Assembly (NCBI GenBank): GCA_034433995.1
Contig: DAOTZU010000252.1
Coordinates: 1 to 16,274, forward strand
Source: DAOTZU01 sp034433995
GTDB taxonomy: Bacteria > Chloroflexota > Anaerolineae > UBA1429
DNA: 16,274 nt
Direction: 5' to 3'
The notes below the pieces were generated by a model. The model ran no database searches. It was given only the letters and a program-made list of their open reading frames with translations, and was not told where the DNA came from. Every line of letters begins with the position of its first letter. Position 1 is the first letter of the stretch. Below, piece after piece: positions 6,896-15,201 of this stretch. A program made the position numbers and the translations under genes.

Positions 6896-7654
6896 CTAGT
6901 GCAGGATCTTGCTCAAGAACTCTTGGGTGCGCTTTTCCTTGGGCGCGGTAAAGAGGATATCCGGCGTGGTGTCCTCGATGATCTGCCCATCATCCATAAA
7001 GATGATGCGCTTGGCGGCGTTGCGGGCAAAGCCCATCTCGTGGGAAACGACCACCATGGTCATCCCCTCGCAGGCCAAGGCCAGCATCACATCCAATACC
7101 TCTTTGATCATCTCGGGGTCCAAGGCCGAGGTTGGCTCGTCAAAGAGCATGATCTTGGGCTGCATGGCCAAGGCCCGGGCGATGGCCACCCGCTGCTGTT
7201 GCCCGCCGGAGAGCTGCCCCGGATAGGCGTTGGCCTTCTCTGGGATGCCCACCTTGTGCAACAGCTCCATGGCGATGGCCGTAGCCTCGGCGCGGGTGCG
7301 CTTGCGCACGATGCGTTGGGCCAAGACGATGTTATCCAACACGGTAAGGTGCGGAAAGAGGTTGAACTGCTGGAACACCATCCCCACTTCCATGCGCACC
7401 TTGTTAATGTTCTCCGCCGCCGTCAGGGGCACGCCGTCCACGATCACCGTGCCCGAATCGGGCACCTCCAGATGATTGATGCAGCGCAACAGGGTAGATT
7501 TGCCCGAACCGCTGGGCCCGATGATGACCACCACCTGGCCCTGGGGCACCGTCATGGAGACGTTCCGCAGGGCCACGGTCTTGCCCCGGTCAAAGGTTTT
7601 GCAAACGTTTTGGATCTGAATGATTTCGTAATGCCCGTTGGCACCGTCCGCCAT
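6896..7654 (-). CDS. glnQ: Polar amino-acid ABC transporter ATP-binding protein
   Basis: This 252-residue ATPase powers uptake of a polar amino acid (GlnQ/HisP class) from the cytoplasmic face of the membrane. Walker A is GPSGSGKST (46-54), the Q-loop lies in GMVFQQFNLFPHLTV (91-105), the signature is LSGGQQQRVAIARAL (148-162) and Walker B is IMLFDEPTSALDPE (168-181), followed by the switch histidine in VVVSHEMGFA. The QQFNLFPHLT stretch and the tail are typical of the PAAT subfamily. GGAGGG sits just before the ATG. It is 23 bases downstream of its permease gene. Its binding protein is at the far, promoter-proximal end of the same operon, beyond the liv genes. Confidence 0.94.
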   Translation of the reverse strand: MADGANGHYEIIQIQNVCKTFDRGKTVALRNVSMTVPQGQVVVIIGPSGSGKSTLLRCINHLEVPDSGTVIVDGVPLTAAENINKVRMEVGMVFQQFNLFPHLTVLDNIVLAQRIVRKRTRAEATAIAMELLHKVGIPEKANAYPGQLSGGQQQRVAIARALAMQPKIMLFDEPTSALDPEMIKEVLDVMLALACEGMTMVVVSHEMGFARNAAKRIIFMDDGQIIEDTTPDILFTAPKEKRTQEFLSKILH

Positions 7655-7677
7655 CGCTCCCTCCGTGCCCTCATCCT

Positions 7678-9114
7678 CTAACGCTCAAATTTACTTTTCG
7701 ATTCGATAAACTCTACCGCGCGTGAGGAAAAGAGCGTCAACACCAAGTAACACAACGCCACCATGATCCAGGTATCGAAACTCAGGAAGGTGCGAGACAT
7801 ATACTCTCGCCCCCGCCGGGTGAGGTCCGAGACGGCCAACACCGAGACCAAGGAAGAATCTTTGAGCAGGGCCACGAACTCGTTGCCGATGGGCGGCAAG
7901 ATCACCCGCACCGCCTGGGGCAAGATCACATAGCGCATGGCCTGGAAATAGGTCATGCCCAAGGAACGCGCCGCCTCCATCTGCCCGCGATGGATGGACG
8001 AGATGCCGGCGCGAAAGATCTCCGAGCCGTAAGCGCCATAGCAGATGGTCAAACCCAACACCGCTGCGGTGAAGGGGTTGAGCCTAAGATCCACGAACCA
8101 CTCCCCCACGGAGGCGAGTTGCGGAGAAAGGGAGATGAGCAAAGAGCCCAAGGCATCAAAAACTTGGGGCAAGGCGAACCAGATGAAAAGCAACTGCACC
8201 AAAAGGGGAATACCCCGGATCAGCTCCACATAGAGGGAAGCCAAGCCATAGATCACGGGCGAACGGGAGATGCGCCCCAAACCGCCCAACAGGCTCACCA
8301 GCAGGATAAAGGCATAGGAGGTGACCACGATGCGCAGCGTGACCAGGATGCCATCGGTGATGAAATTCCAGATCTCCAAGAAGGGATAGGGCTTGAAGCG
8401 CGCCAACAGCCAAATGGTCACCGCCACGGCCCAAACCAACGCCCACCAGCTAAAGACTTTACGCTCCGTCTCGCGGCGCAGGCTGAGGGCGGCCACCAGG
8501 ATCAGCCCGGTGCCCACCCAGGCGAGCCAGAAACCCGCCCGCGGCACCAGAGCGCCTGGGGCCAGGGCCAAAAGCTTGAAGCTGAAATCGAACTGATGAC
8601 ACCAGGCCAAAAACAGGGCCGCCGGCGCGACGATGGCCAGGTTGATGCTGGGCCCCACCAGGCCCTGAGGCAATCCCCGATCTTGTGGCCAGGCCAGCCC
8701 CACCATCACCAGCACCAAAAGCACGACGAGGATGGGCAAGGCCAAGCAGAGGACATAGCTCAAGAATTGCCCCCAGAGGAGCCGATGGCCCATGATCTGC
8801 AGCAACCACGCCCATCCCGAGCCTCCGTGCGCCTCCACAGGGGCCGTGACGATGCGCACCTCGCGCAGTTCCTCGTTCAACGGGCGGTTACCCTGGATGA
8901 AATGCTGCCCCCAGATGAGGACGGGGAAGGACGCCGTGACGGTGGTGCCTTGAGAAAACACCGTCGTCGCTTGGGTGATGCGCTGGGGGAACATGGGCAG
9001 AAAATAGCCCAAAAGCACCGCGAAACAACCGATCAAGCCCAACACCAGGCGCCGGTCGTCGCGTTGGATCGGCAAAAGCCTGGAACCGCTCATTTGGGGT
9101 TCACCGTGTGACAC
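7678..9114 (-). CDS. Polar amino-acid ABC permease (GlnP type) with a large N-terminal membrane extension
   Basis: The last 232 or so residues of this 478-residue protein are a complete GlnP/HisM permease. That domain begins at EIWNFITDGILVTLRIVV, carries LIRGIPLLVQLLF and has the EAA loop, which contacts the ATPase, in GQMEAARSLGMTYFQAMRYV. The N-terminal half, about 245 residues, is extra. It has one membrane helix near the start, a stretch of about 80 polar residues that may lie outside the membrane, and about four further helices. Usual GlnP proteins have 210-250 residues. The GTG at 9114 is chosen as start because GGAGG and AAGGA lie 9 and 4 bases before it; the frame stays open to a TTG at 9153, and an ATG at 9093 is a weaker choice. 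It lies 63 bases after livF and 23 before glnQ. Confidence 0.87.
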   Translation of the reverse strand: MSHGEPQMSGSRLLPIQRDDRRLVLGLIGCFAVLLGYFLPMFPQRITQATTVFSQGTTVTASFPVLIWGQHFIQGNRPLNEELREVRIVTAPVEAHGGSGWAWLLQIMGHRLLWGQFLSYVLCLALPILVVLLVLVMVGLAWPQDRGLPQGLVGPSINLAIVAPAALFLAWCHQFDFSFKLLALAPGALVPRAGFWLAWVGTGLILVAALSLRRETERKVFSWWALVWAVAVTIWLLARFKPYPFLEIWNFITDGILVTLRIVVTSYAFILLVSLLGGLGRISRSPVIYGLASLYVELIRGIPLLVQLLFIWFALPQVFDALGSLLISLSPQLASVGEWFVDLRLNPFTAAVLGLTICYGAYGSEIFRAGISSIHRGQMEAARSLGMTYFQAMRYVILPQAVRVILPPIGNEFVALLKDSSLVSVLAVSDLTRRGREYMSRTFLSFDTWIMVALCYLVLTLFSSRAVEFIESKSKFER

Positions 9115-9177
9115 CCTTTCCTTCCTCCACACCCCCTCAAAAATACCCGTCAACCCGTTCGGGCCGCCCTGAGCCCG

Positions 9178-9885
9178 CTATTCGCCCAAATACGCCGCGC
9201 GCACCTGGGGGTTCTCCAACAGCTCTTGGGCCGTGCCCTCCAGGACGATGCGCCCCGTCTCCAGCACATAGCCCCGCCGGGCCACCGAAAGGGCCATGGC
9301 CGCGTTCTGCTCCACCAAGAGGATGCTGGTCCCTTGGGAGTTGATCTCTTGGATGATCTTGAAAATCTCTTCCACCAGAATGGGGGCCAGCCCCATGGAA
9401 GGCTCATCCAGCAACAACAGCGTCGGCTTGGACATGAGCCCGCGCCCCATGGCCAGCATCTGCTGCTCGCCGCCGGAGAGGGTGCCGCCCAGTTGGTTGA
9501 GCCGCTCCCGCAAGCGGGGAAAACTGGCAAAGACCCGTTCCATGGAAGCTTCGATCTCGCGGCGGTCGCGCCGGGTGAAGGCGCCCATCTCCAAGTTTTC
9601 CCGCACCGTGAGGCGGGAAAAGATCTGGCGTCCCTCCGGCACCTGCGAGATGCCCAAACTGACGATGCGCTCCGCCGCCACCTTGGTGATGTCGCGCCCG
9701 CGGAAGACGATCTTGCCCGCCACAGGCCGCAACAAGCCAGAGATGGTGCGCAGCGTGGTGCTCTTGCCGGCGCCGTTGGCGCCGATCAAGGTGACGATCT
9801 CGCCCTCGGCGATGTGGAAGGAGATTCCCTGTAAGGCGCGGATGGCCCCATAGGATACGTGCAGGTTTTCCACTTCCAGGAGCAT
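9178..9885 (-). CDS. livF: Branched-chain type amino-acid ABC transporter ATPase LivF
   Basis: One of the two ATPases of a hydrophobic amino-acid (HAAT) importer. At 235 residues it has the normal LivF length. Walker A is GANGAGKST (35-43), the signature is LSGGEQQMLAMGRGL (136-150) and Walker B is LLLLDEPSMGLAP (156-168). The SQVPEGRQIFSRLTVRENLEMGA segment (80-102) is diagnostic for LivF. It starts four bases after the livG stop with AAGGGGG upstream. It closes the liv block; the PAAT permease follows. The true substrate of such systems ranges from leucine to amides and urea, so 'branched-chain' is a family name only. Confidence 0.95.
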   Translation of the reverse strand: MLLEVENLHVSYGAIRALQGISFHIAEGEIVTLIGANGAGKSTTLRTISGLLRPVAGKIVFRGRDITKVAAERIVSLGISQVPEGRQIFSRLTVRENLEMGAFTRRDRREIEASMERVFASFPRLRERLNQLGGTLSGGEQQMLAMGRGLMSKPTLLLLDEPSMGLAPILVEEIFKIIQEINSQGTSILLVEQNAAMALSVARRGYVLETGRIVLEGTAQELLENPQVRAAYLGE

Positions 9886-9889
9886 TGGC

Positions 9890-10717
9890 TCAGTACCCCC
9901 TTCCCGCCTTTTTGCCCAAATAGGCTTCGATGACCTTGGGGTTGTTCTGGATCTCCTTCGGCGTGCCCCGGGCGATCACCTGGCCGAAATCCATCACGGT
10001 AATCCACTCACAAATGCCCATCACCACCCGCATTTGGTGCTCGATGAGCAAGATGGTCAGCTTGAAGCGATCGCGGATGAAATGGATCAGCTCCATCAAG
10101 TTCTCGCTTTCGGTGGGGTTCATGCCGGCGGCGGGCTCATCCAGAAGCAGCAACTTGGGCTGGGCCGCCAGGGCGCGGGCGATCTCCAGGCGGCGCTGTT
10201 CCCCGTAGGGGAGATTCTTGGCCAGCTCCAGCTGGCGATCCTGCAGATTGAACACGGCTAGGAAATCTTGCGCCCGCTCGGTCAGCAGCCGCTCCTGCCG
10301 CCCAAAACGCCCCAGCCGGGTGATGGCCTCCACCAGGTTGTAGCCGGCGTAGGTGTGATAGGCGATGCGCACGTTATCCAACACGGTCAGATTCTGGAAC
10401 AGGCGAATGTTCTGGAACGTGCGCGCCACGCCGGCTCGGGTGATCTCGTGGGAGGGCAACCCCACCAAGTTACGGCCGGCGAAATAGATGCTCCCCTCGC
10501 TGGGCGCATAGATGCCGGTGATCATGTTGAACACGGTAGTCTTGCCGGCGCCGTTGGGGCCGATGAGCCCATACAACCCGCCTTCGGGCACGGTGAGATC
10601 GAAATCCAACACGGCCCGCAGGCCGCCAAAGAATTTGGTCAAGCCGCGAATATCCAAGAGGCGATGGCCGCGATCGTCCAGCTGGGTCAAGGTATCAAGG
10701 ATGTCAAGCTCGACCAT
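9890..10717 (-). CDS. livG: Branched-chain type amino-acid ABC transporter ATPase LivG
   Basis: The second ATPase of the HAAT importer, with 275 residues. Walker A is GPNGAGKTT (53-61). The LivG-type ARTFQNIRLFQNLTVLDNVR (98-117) contains the Q-loop. The signature is LPYGEQRRLEIARAL (169-183), with Y in place of the common S, as is usual in LivG. Walker B is LLLLDEPAAGMNP (189-201). About 18 residues precede the usual LivG start. It begins one base after the livM stop, with GGAGG in the livM end serving as its ribosome binding site, so translation of the two is probably coupled. It would form a heterodimer with LivF. Confidence 0.95.
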   Translation of the reverse strand: MVELDILDTLTQLDDRGHRLLDIRGLTKFFGGLRAVLDFDLTVPEGGLYGLIGPNGAGKTTVFNMITGIYAPSEGSIYFAGRNLVGLPSHEITRAGVARTFQNIRLFQNLTVLDNVRIAYHTYAGYNLVEAITRLGRFGRQERLLTERAQDFLAVFNLQDRQLELAKNLPYGEQRRLEIARALAAQPKLLLLDEPAAGMNPTESENLMELIHFIRDRFKLTILLIEHQMRVVMGICEWITVMDFGQVIARGTPKEIQNNPKVIEAYLGKKAGRGY

Positions 10718-10718
10718 C

Positions 10719-12038
10719 TCAGCCCACCTCCTCCGGCTTGGCCGACACGGCGCGCTCGGGCACGGGGATCTCCCGGGCCGGCGGCAGCGGTGCCCGCAGC
10801 CAACCCCATTCGGTGGTGCCCAACAAGCCCTTCTGGCGCAACAGCATGATCAGCAATAAGATGATGGGATAGACGACAAAACGCCAATCCTCAAAACCTT
10901 GGGGCAAGAGCACCCGCAGGCCCTCGATGATCAGGGCAAAGATGGCGGAACCCAAGATCGTGCCCGTCATGCTGCCCAGGCCGCCAAAGACGACGATGAT
11001 GAGGGGATCGAACCCCTTGACAAAGTTGAACGTGCTGGGATGCAAAAACCCAAAGAGATGGGCATAGAGGCCACCCGCCACGCCGGCGAAAAAGGCGCCA
11101 AAGGCAAAGGCCATCGCCTTGAGCTGGGCCACGTCGTTCCCCATGGTCTTGGAGGCGATCTCGTCTTCGCGCACCGAGACGATGGCCCGCCCATAGCTGG
11201 AATGGATCAGGTTGCGCATGATCACCACCACAACGACAAGGGCGGCAAAGACCCACGTCCACGTGGTCCATAGCGGGATGCCCACCATGCCTCGAGCGCC
11301 CTTCATGGTGGGGATCACCTGGTCCGAGTTTTGCAGGGCGGTATAGATCATCACGGAAAAGCCCAAGGTGGCGATGCCGAAATAATCCGAGCTGAGCCGC
11401 AGCAGAGGCAAGCCGATGAGATAGGCCACCAGGGCGGCCATGGTGCCGCCGCAGAGGAGAGCGATGAAAAAGACCATGTTCTGGCCCAGCGCATCGGGCC
11501 AACGCGCCAACCCCGCCAGGCCGGCGGCCAAACCCTTTTGCAGCCCCCAGGCAACCGCCACGCCAACGGCCACGCCGATCCCCACCAACACCAGCGAGAC
11601 GACCGTCACCGCCAGCCGCACTTCATAGGGCTTGAACTCGGCCTGCAGCGCGGCCGCCAGGCGTTTGCGCAAGGCCCCGACGCGCAGCAACCTCAAAACC
11701 AGCATGGCCACCAATACCCCCACCTGTCCGGCGATGATCCAAGAGAGGGCGCCCACCCTGTTGCCGCTCCAGGGGGTGACGAAATCCTTGGTGATCAGGG
11801 CCGACCCATAGGCGCCGATGGCATAGAAGCCGATATGCCCCAGGGAGAATTGGCCATTAAAGCCATAGATCAGGTTCAAGCCCAGGGCCGAGATGGCCGT
11901 CAGCCCGGCCAGTTGGATCACGTTGTACCAATACGTGCTGATCCACTCCATGCTCTGGGCCACCAGCACGAGGATATAAATCCCCAAGGCGATGAGCAAA
12001 GTCGAGAGCCAGGATGGAAACCGGGATCGCCGTGCCAT
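10719..12038 (-). CDS. livM: Branched-chain type amino-acid ABC transporter permease LivM
   Basis: A polytopic inner-membrane permease of 439 residues, close to the length of the E. coli protein. The LivM signatures are ALGLNLIYGFNGQFSLGHIG (51-70), GLPLLRLSSDYFGIATLGFS, the cytoplasmic loop SYGRAIVSVREDEIASKTMG and FGGLGSMTGTILGSAIF near the end. A basic loop of about 30 residues and extra helices lie between the first and second halves. The C-terminal 45 residues are hydrophilic and proline-rich. The start ATG has GGAGGAG six bases upstream, 12 bases after the livH stop. It pairs with LivH to form the channel. Confidence 0.94.
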   Translation of the reverse strand: MARRSRFPSWLSTLLIALGIYILVLVAQSMEWISTYWYNVIQLAGLTAISALGLNLIYGFNGQFSLGHIGFYAIGAYGSALITKDFVTPWSGNRVGALSWIIAGQVGVLVAMLVLRLLRVGALRKRLAAALQAEFKPYEVRLAVTVVSLVLVGIGVAVGVAVAWGLQKGLAAGLAGLARWPDALGQNMVFFIALLCGGTMAALVAYLIGLPLLRLSSDYFGIATLGFSVMIYTALQNSDQVIPTMKGARGMVGIPLWTTWTWVFAALVVVVVIMRNLIHSSYGRAIVSVREDEIASKTMGNDVAQLKAMAFAFGAFFAGVAGGLYAHLFGFLHPSTFNFVKGFDPLIIVVFGGLGSMTGTILGSAIFALIIEGLRVLLPQGFEDWRFVVYPIILLLIMLLRQKGLLGTTEWGWLRAPLPPAREIPVPERAVSAKPEEVG

Positions 12039-12050
12039 GAGTTGCTCCTC

Positions 12051-13052
12051 CTAGACCTTTTCCACTTCGACCTTGCCCATGATGCCGGTGGGCTTGACCA
12101 AGAAGACGATGATCAACACCAGAAACGCAATGAGATCCCGCAAGCGCGAGCCCGTGGGCAAAAAGCTCACCACCAACACTTCGATGGAGCCCATCAACAG
12201 CGAACCGATAAAGGCACCGGTGATCTCGCCGATGCCGCCCAACACCGCGGCGGTAAAGGCCTTGAGGCCGGGCATGATGCCCATGAAGGTCCAGATCTGG
12301 GGATAGGCGATGGCGTACAACACGCCGCCCGCGCCGCCCAGCGCCGCGCCGATGGCAAAGGTGAGGGTGATCACCCCGTCCACGTTGATGCCCATCAGCC
12401 GGGCAGTGGGCTTGTCCAAGGCGGTGGCGCGCATGGCCTTGCCGATCTTGGTGCGCCGCACGATGTATTGGAGCGCCAACAACAGAAAGATGGTGACGCC
12501 CATGATGATAGCAGTGATGTTGGGAATGCGCACCCCGCCGATTTCCCAGATGACCACTTCAAAGGGCCGCTTGTAGCTGACGAAATCGGGGCCAAAGACC
12601 CACTTCAGCGCGGTGAAATATTCCAAAAAGAACGAGACGCCAACGGCCGTGATGAGGGCCGCGATGCGCGGCGCATCGCGCAGGGGTTTGTAGGCCACCC
12701 GCTCGATCACCACGTTGAGCAACATGCAGACCGCCATGGCCAAGGCGATGGCCGGCACGAACCCCCAACCATATTGGCTGATGGCATAAAAGCTGGTAAA
12801 AGCTCCCACCATAAAGACATCGCCGTGGGCAAAGTTGATCAGGCGGACGATGCCATAGACCATGGTATAGCCCAGGGCGACCAAAGCATAGACGAACCCC
12901 AGACGCAGGCCATCTATGACGGATTGGACAAAATAGACCGGCCCTTTAAAACGCACAAGGGAGATCACCCCCCATACGATGCCGGCGGCCAAGAGGCCAT
13001 AGATGGCCCAAATGATGACGCGCAAGGGCCATTTTATCAGCGGGTTCTTCAT
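12051..13052 (-). CDS. livH: Branched-chain type amino-acid ABC transporter permease LivH
   Basis: A polytopic inner-membrane permease with 333 residues. The LivH hallmarks are FVQSVIDGLRLGFVYALVAL, GYTMVYGIVRLINFAHGDVF, the loop GKAMRATALDKPTARLMGIN and FTAAVLGGIGEITGAFIGSL. About 40 extra residues with one hydrophobic helix precede the usual family start. The ATG at 13052 follows GAGGAGGG; the TTG one codon earlier is too close to that site. It lies 83 bases after livK, with a strong stem-loop in the gap, so permease and ATPase genes may be expressed below the level of the binding protein. Confidence 0.94.
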   Translation of the reverse strand: MKNPLIKWPLRVIIWAIYGLLAAGIVWGVISLVRFKGPVYFVQSVIDGLRLGFVYALVALGYTMVYGIVRLINFAHGDVFMVGAFTSFYAISQYGWGFVPAIALAMAVCMLLNVVIERVAYKPLRDAPRIAALITAVGVSFFLEYFTALKWVFGPDFVSYKRPFEVVIWEIGGVRIPNITAIIMGVTIFLLLALQYIVRRTKIGKAMRATALDKPTARLMGINVDGVITLTFAIGAALGGAGGVLYAIAYPQIWTFMGIMPGLKAFTAAVLGGIGEITGAFIGSLLMGSIEVLVVSFLPTGSRLRDLIAFLVLIIVFLVKPTGIMGKVEVEKV

Positions 13053-13093
13053 CAACCCTCCTCGGCTTGAGCGCCAACTCTCCCTCCAGCGCA

Positions 13094-13124
13094 GAGGGGA
13101 GGGCGATCTCTGCGCCCTCCCCTC
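13094..13124 (-). terminator. Stem-loop between livK and livH
   Basis: Twelve perfect, mostly G-C pairs (13094-13105 with 13113-13124) enclose a seven-base loop. It lies 11 bases after the livK stop on the transcribed strand and has no T-tract. Such stems after binding-protein genes commonly act as partial terminators or as 3' stabilisers that keep the binding protein in excess over the membrane components; that is the likely role here (inference). Confidence 0.6.
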
Positions 13125-13135
13125 GTCCGCGCGGC

Positions 13136-14266
13136 TTACGGCGCGACGAACTTGTAGAAGGTGGTCTTGCCGCCCTGAATCTTGATGATGGCGGCCTTCT
13201 TGACCGGGTTGTGGTTCTTGTCGAAGGTGATCTCGCCCGAGACGCCGTTGTACTTGATCTTTTCCATCTTGTCCTTCACGGCAGTGGGATCATCCTTGCC
13301 AGCCTCTTGGATGGACTGGATCAAGATCTTGGCCGCGTCATAGGCCAGGGTGGCCAAAGCATCGGGCACCGCGCCGTACTTGGCCTGGTAGGCCTTGACA
13401 AAGTTCTGCACCTCGGGGCGGGGATCCGCCGGCGAATAGTGGTTGGAGAAGTAGCAGCCCTCGAACAGGGACAGGTTCAGTTCAGGGGAATCCCAACCAT
13501 CGCCGCCGATCATGATGGCCTTGATCCCCTTCTCCTTCACCTGGGCGCCGATCAGGTTGACCTTGTTGTAATAGTCGGGCAGGAAGAGGACATCCACATT
13601 CGCCGCCGCGACCTTGCCCAGGATGCCGGAGAAATCGGTGTCGTCCTTGGTATAGGCCTCAAAGACGGGGACCGTGCCGCCCTTTTTCTCAAAAGCGGCC
13701 TTGAAATACTCGGCCAGGCCCTTCACATAGTCGTTGCCCACATCATAGAGCACGGCGGCCTTCTTGGCCCCCAGCTCCACGGCCAACGAGGCGTTCACCT
13801 CGCCCTGGAAAGGATCCAGGAAGCAGGCCCGGAAGGTGTAGGGCTTGACGCTGCCGTCCTCGTTCACCGTCACCGCCGGGTTGGTCGAGGTGGGCGAGAT
13901 CTGCAGCACCTTGTTGGCATTGGCGATGCCCGAGATGGGGATAGAGGCGCTGGAGCACACTTCGCCGATGATGTACTTGACCTTGTCCTGGGAGATGACC
14001 TTGTTGGCCGCGTTGGCCGCCTCCTGGGCATCGCACTTGGAATCGGCGATGACCACATCGAACTTCATGCCGGCGGCCTGGGCCTCCTCGATGGCCATCA
14101 TCGCGCCGTTCTTGGTGGATTCGCCAAAGGTCTTGACGTCACCGCTCAACGGCACCAAAATGGCCACTTTGATGGCCTTGCCCGTGCCCACTTTTTGGGC
14201 GCAGCCGGTCAGGACCATGCTCAGGACCATGATGAGAGCCAAAAGTACCCCTAACGTACGCTTCAT
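13136..14266 (-). CDS. livK: Branched-chain type amino-acid binding lipoprotein
   Basis: The substrate-binding protein of the liv transporter, 376 residues. It has a lipoprotein signal peptide (MKRTLG, hydrophobic core, lipobox LTGC with C22), so it is anchored to the outer face of the cytoplasmic membrane. The mature part is a type I periplasmic binding fold: IKVAILVPLSGDVKTFGEST, IGEVCSSASIPISGIANANK, QISPTSTNPAVTVNEDG and the late LAYDAAKILIQSIQEAG. Ligand specificity cannot be read reliably. The ATG has GGAGGAG six bases upstream. It follows the polar amino-acid binding protein gene by 168 bases and heads the liv block. Confidence 0.93.
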   Translation of the reverse strand: MKRTLGVLLALIMVLSMVLTGCAQKVGTGKAIKVAILVPLSGDVKTFGESTKNGAMMAIEEAQAAGMKFDVVIADSKCDAQEAANAANKVISQDKVKYIIGEVCSSASIPISGIANANKVLQISPTSTNPAVTVNEDGSVKPYTFRACFLDPFQGEVNASLAVELGAKKAAVLYDVGNDYVKGLAEYFKAAFEKKGGTVPVFEAYTKDDTDFSGILGKVAAANVDVLFLPDYYNKVNLIGAQVKEKGIKAIMIGGDGWDSPELNLSLFEGCYFSNHYSPADPRPEVQNFVKAYQAKYGAVPDALATLAYDAAKILIQSIQEAGKDDPTAVKDKMEKIKYNGVSGEITFDKNHNPVKKAAIIKIQGGKTTFYKFVAP

Positions 14267-14271
14267 CTGGA

Positions 14272-14404
14272 GCTCCTCCTACAGAGTGTTTGGCCCGCCT
14301 TCAGGCGGGTCCGTGTGCACAACCAAGCACGATGCGGGGCCGCCAACCCCAAGCCCGCCTTTGGGCACCGGCGCCATCGCTGGGATCATGCTCGCTGGCG
14401 ATGG
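14272..14404 (-). promoter_or_regulatory. Structured leader upstream of livK
   Basis: The 168-base gap between the two binding-protein genes holds several inverted repeats. CCCGCC (14294-14299) pairs with GGCGGG (14304-14309) around a TTCA loop shortly before the livK ribosome binding site. CCATCGC (14374-14380) pairs with GCGATGG (14398-14404). On the transcribed strand the order GCGATGGCGC, GGGGTTGGCGGCCCC and CTCTGTAGGAGGAGC is shared with the leader of the upstream binding-protein gene. I recognise no known riboswitch class. Confidence 0.45.
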
Positions 14405-14434
14405 TTCTCACCTCCCTGTACAAAGCGTATGGGC

Positions 14435-15196
14435 TCACTTGCCGCCCATGATCCACTTGGCATAGAGTTTGTCATACGTGCCGTCGGCCTTGATCTTTTT
14501 CAGACCCTCATTAAAGAGCCGCAACAGCTCGGCATTCTTGCCCTTGCGCACGCAGAGACCGTAATACTCGTCGGTGAAGGGCTCGCCCACGATCTTGAGT
14601 TTGCCCTTGAACTCGTCGGAGGCCAGGGCGTAATCGGCCGCCACGGGGGTATCCACCACCACGGCATCCAGGTTCTTGGCCACCAGGTCCATCAAGGCCA
14701 AGTCAATGGTATCGTACTCCTTGAGCTTGGCGCCCGCAATCTGCTGAACGGCAAAGGCGCCTGTCGTGCCGATCTGCGCGCCGACGGTCTTGCCGGAAAG
14801 GTCCTTGTGGCTCTTGATGGCCGCCTCATCGGCCCGCACCACCACCGCTTGGCCCGCGTTCACATAGGGCTCGGAAAAGTCGTACTTTTGCTTGCGCTCG
14901 TCGTTGATGGTGACCGAGGAGAGGATGGCGTCATAATCGCCGCTTTCCAGGCCGGCAAAGATGCCATCCCAGGCCGTGTTCTTGTACTCGACCTCGAAAT
15001 TCATCGCTTTGGCGATGGCATTCATGAGGTCAATATCGAACCCGACGATGTTCTTGTTGCTATCCACAAACTCCATGGGGGGGAAGGAGGCATCCGTGGC
15101 GATGACATATTTCTTGGGCTTGGGAGAGCCGCAGGCAGTGAAAACCAAAGCAATGAGGACCAACAAAATGATGAACGTACCGAGATTGCGCTTCAT
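14435..15196 (-). CDS. Polar amino-acid binding lipoprotein (SBP family 3)
   Basis: A substrate-binding protein of 253 residues for the PAAT transporter whose permease and ATPase genes lie at the other end of the operon. The lipobox is FTAC with C22 after MKRNLG and a hydrophobic core. The mature protein has the family 3 type II fold: YVIATDASFPPMEFVDSNKN, IVGFDIDLMNAIAKAMN, WDGIFAGLESGDYDAILSSV and the C-terminal LRLFNEGLKKIKADGTYDKL. Glutamine, arginine, cystine and others are possible ligands; TDASFPPMEF fits several. GGAGGAG is six bases before the ATG. It is the first gene of the long minus-strand operon, and its signal sequence resembles that of LivK at the start. Confidence 0.93.
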   Translation of the reverse strand: MKRNLGTFIILLVLIALVFTACGSPKPKKYVIATDASFPPMEFVDSNKNIVGFDIDLMNAIAKAMNFEVEYKNTAWDGIFAGLESGDYDAILSSVTINDERKQKYDFSEPYVNAGQAVVVRADEAAIKSHKDLSGKTVGAQIGTTGAFAVQQIAGAKLKEYDTIDLALMDLVAKNLDAVVVDTPVAADYALASDEFKGKLKIVGEPFTDEYYGLCVRKGKNAELLRLFNEGLKKIKADGTYDKLYAKWIMGGK

Positions 15197-15201
15197 GGTG
15201 T

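Noticed and set aside
7990..9111. A 373-codon plus-strand open frame antisense to the permease
   Set aside because: It has the same antisense composition, and the minus strand encodes clear permease motifs.
11331..13070. A 579-codon plus-strand open frame across livM and livH
   Set aside because: The product is a run of Q, H, D and G typical of antisense to membrane-protein genes, and it crosses two convincing minus-strand genes.
13067..14254. A 395-codon plus-strand open frame antisense to livK
   Set aside because: The product is rich in G, D, H and L without domains; LivK on the minus strand is complete with a lipobox.
14267..14434. A known riboswitch (glutamine, glycine or similar) before livK
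   Set aside because: The conserved core sequences of those classes, as far as I recall them, are not present; only a generic structured leader can be supported.
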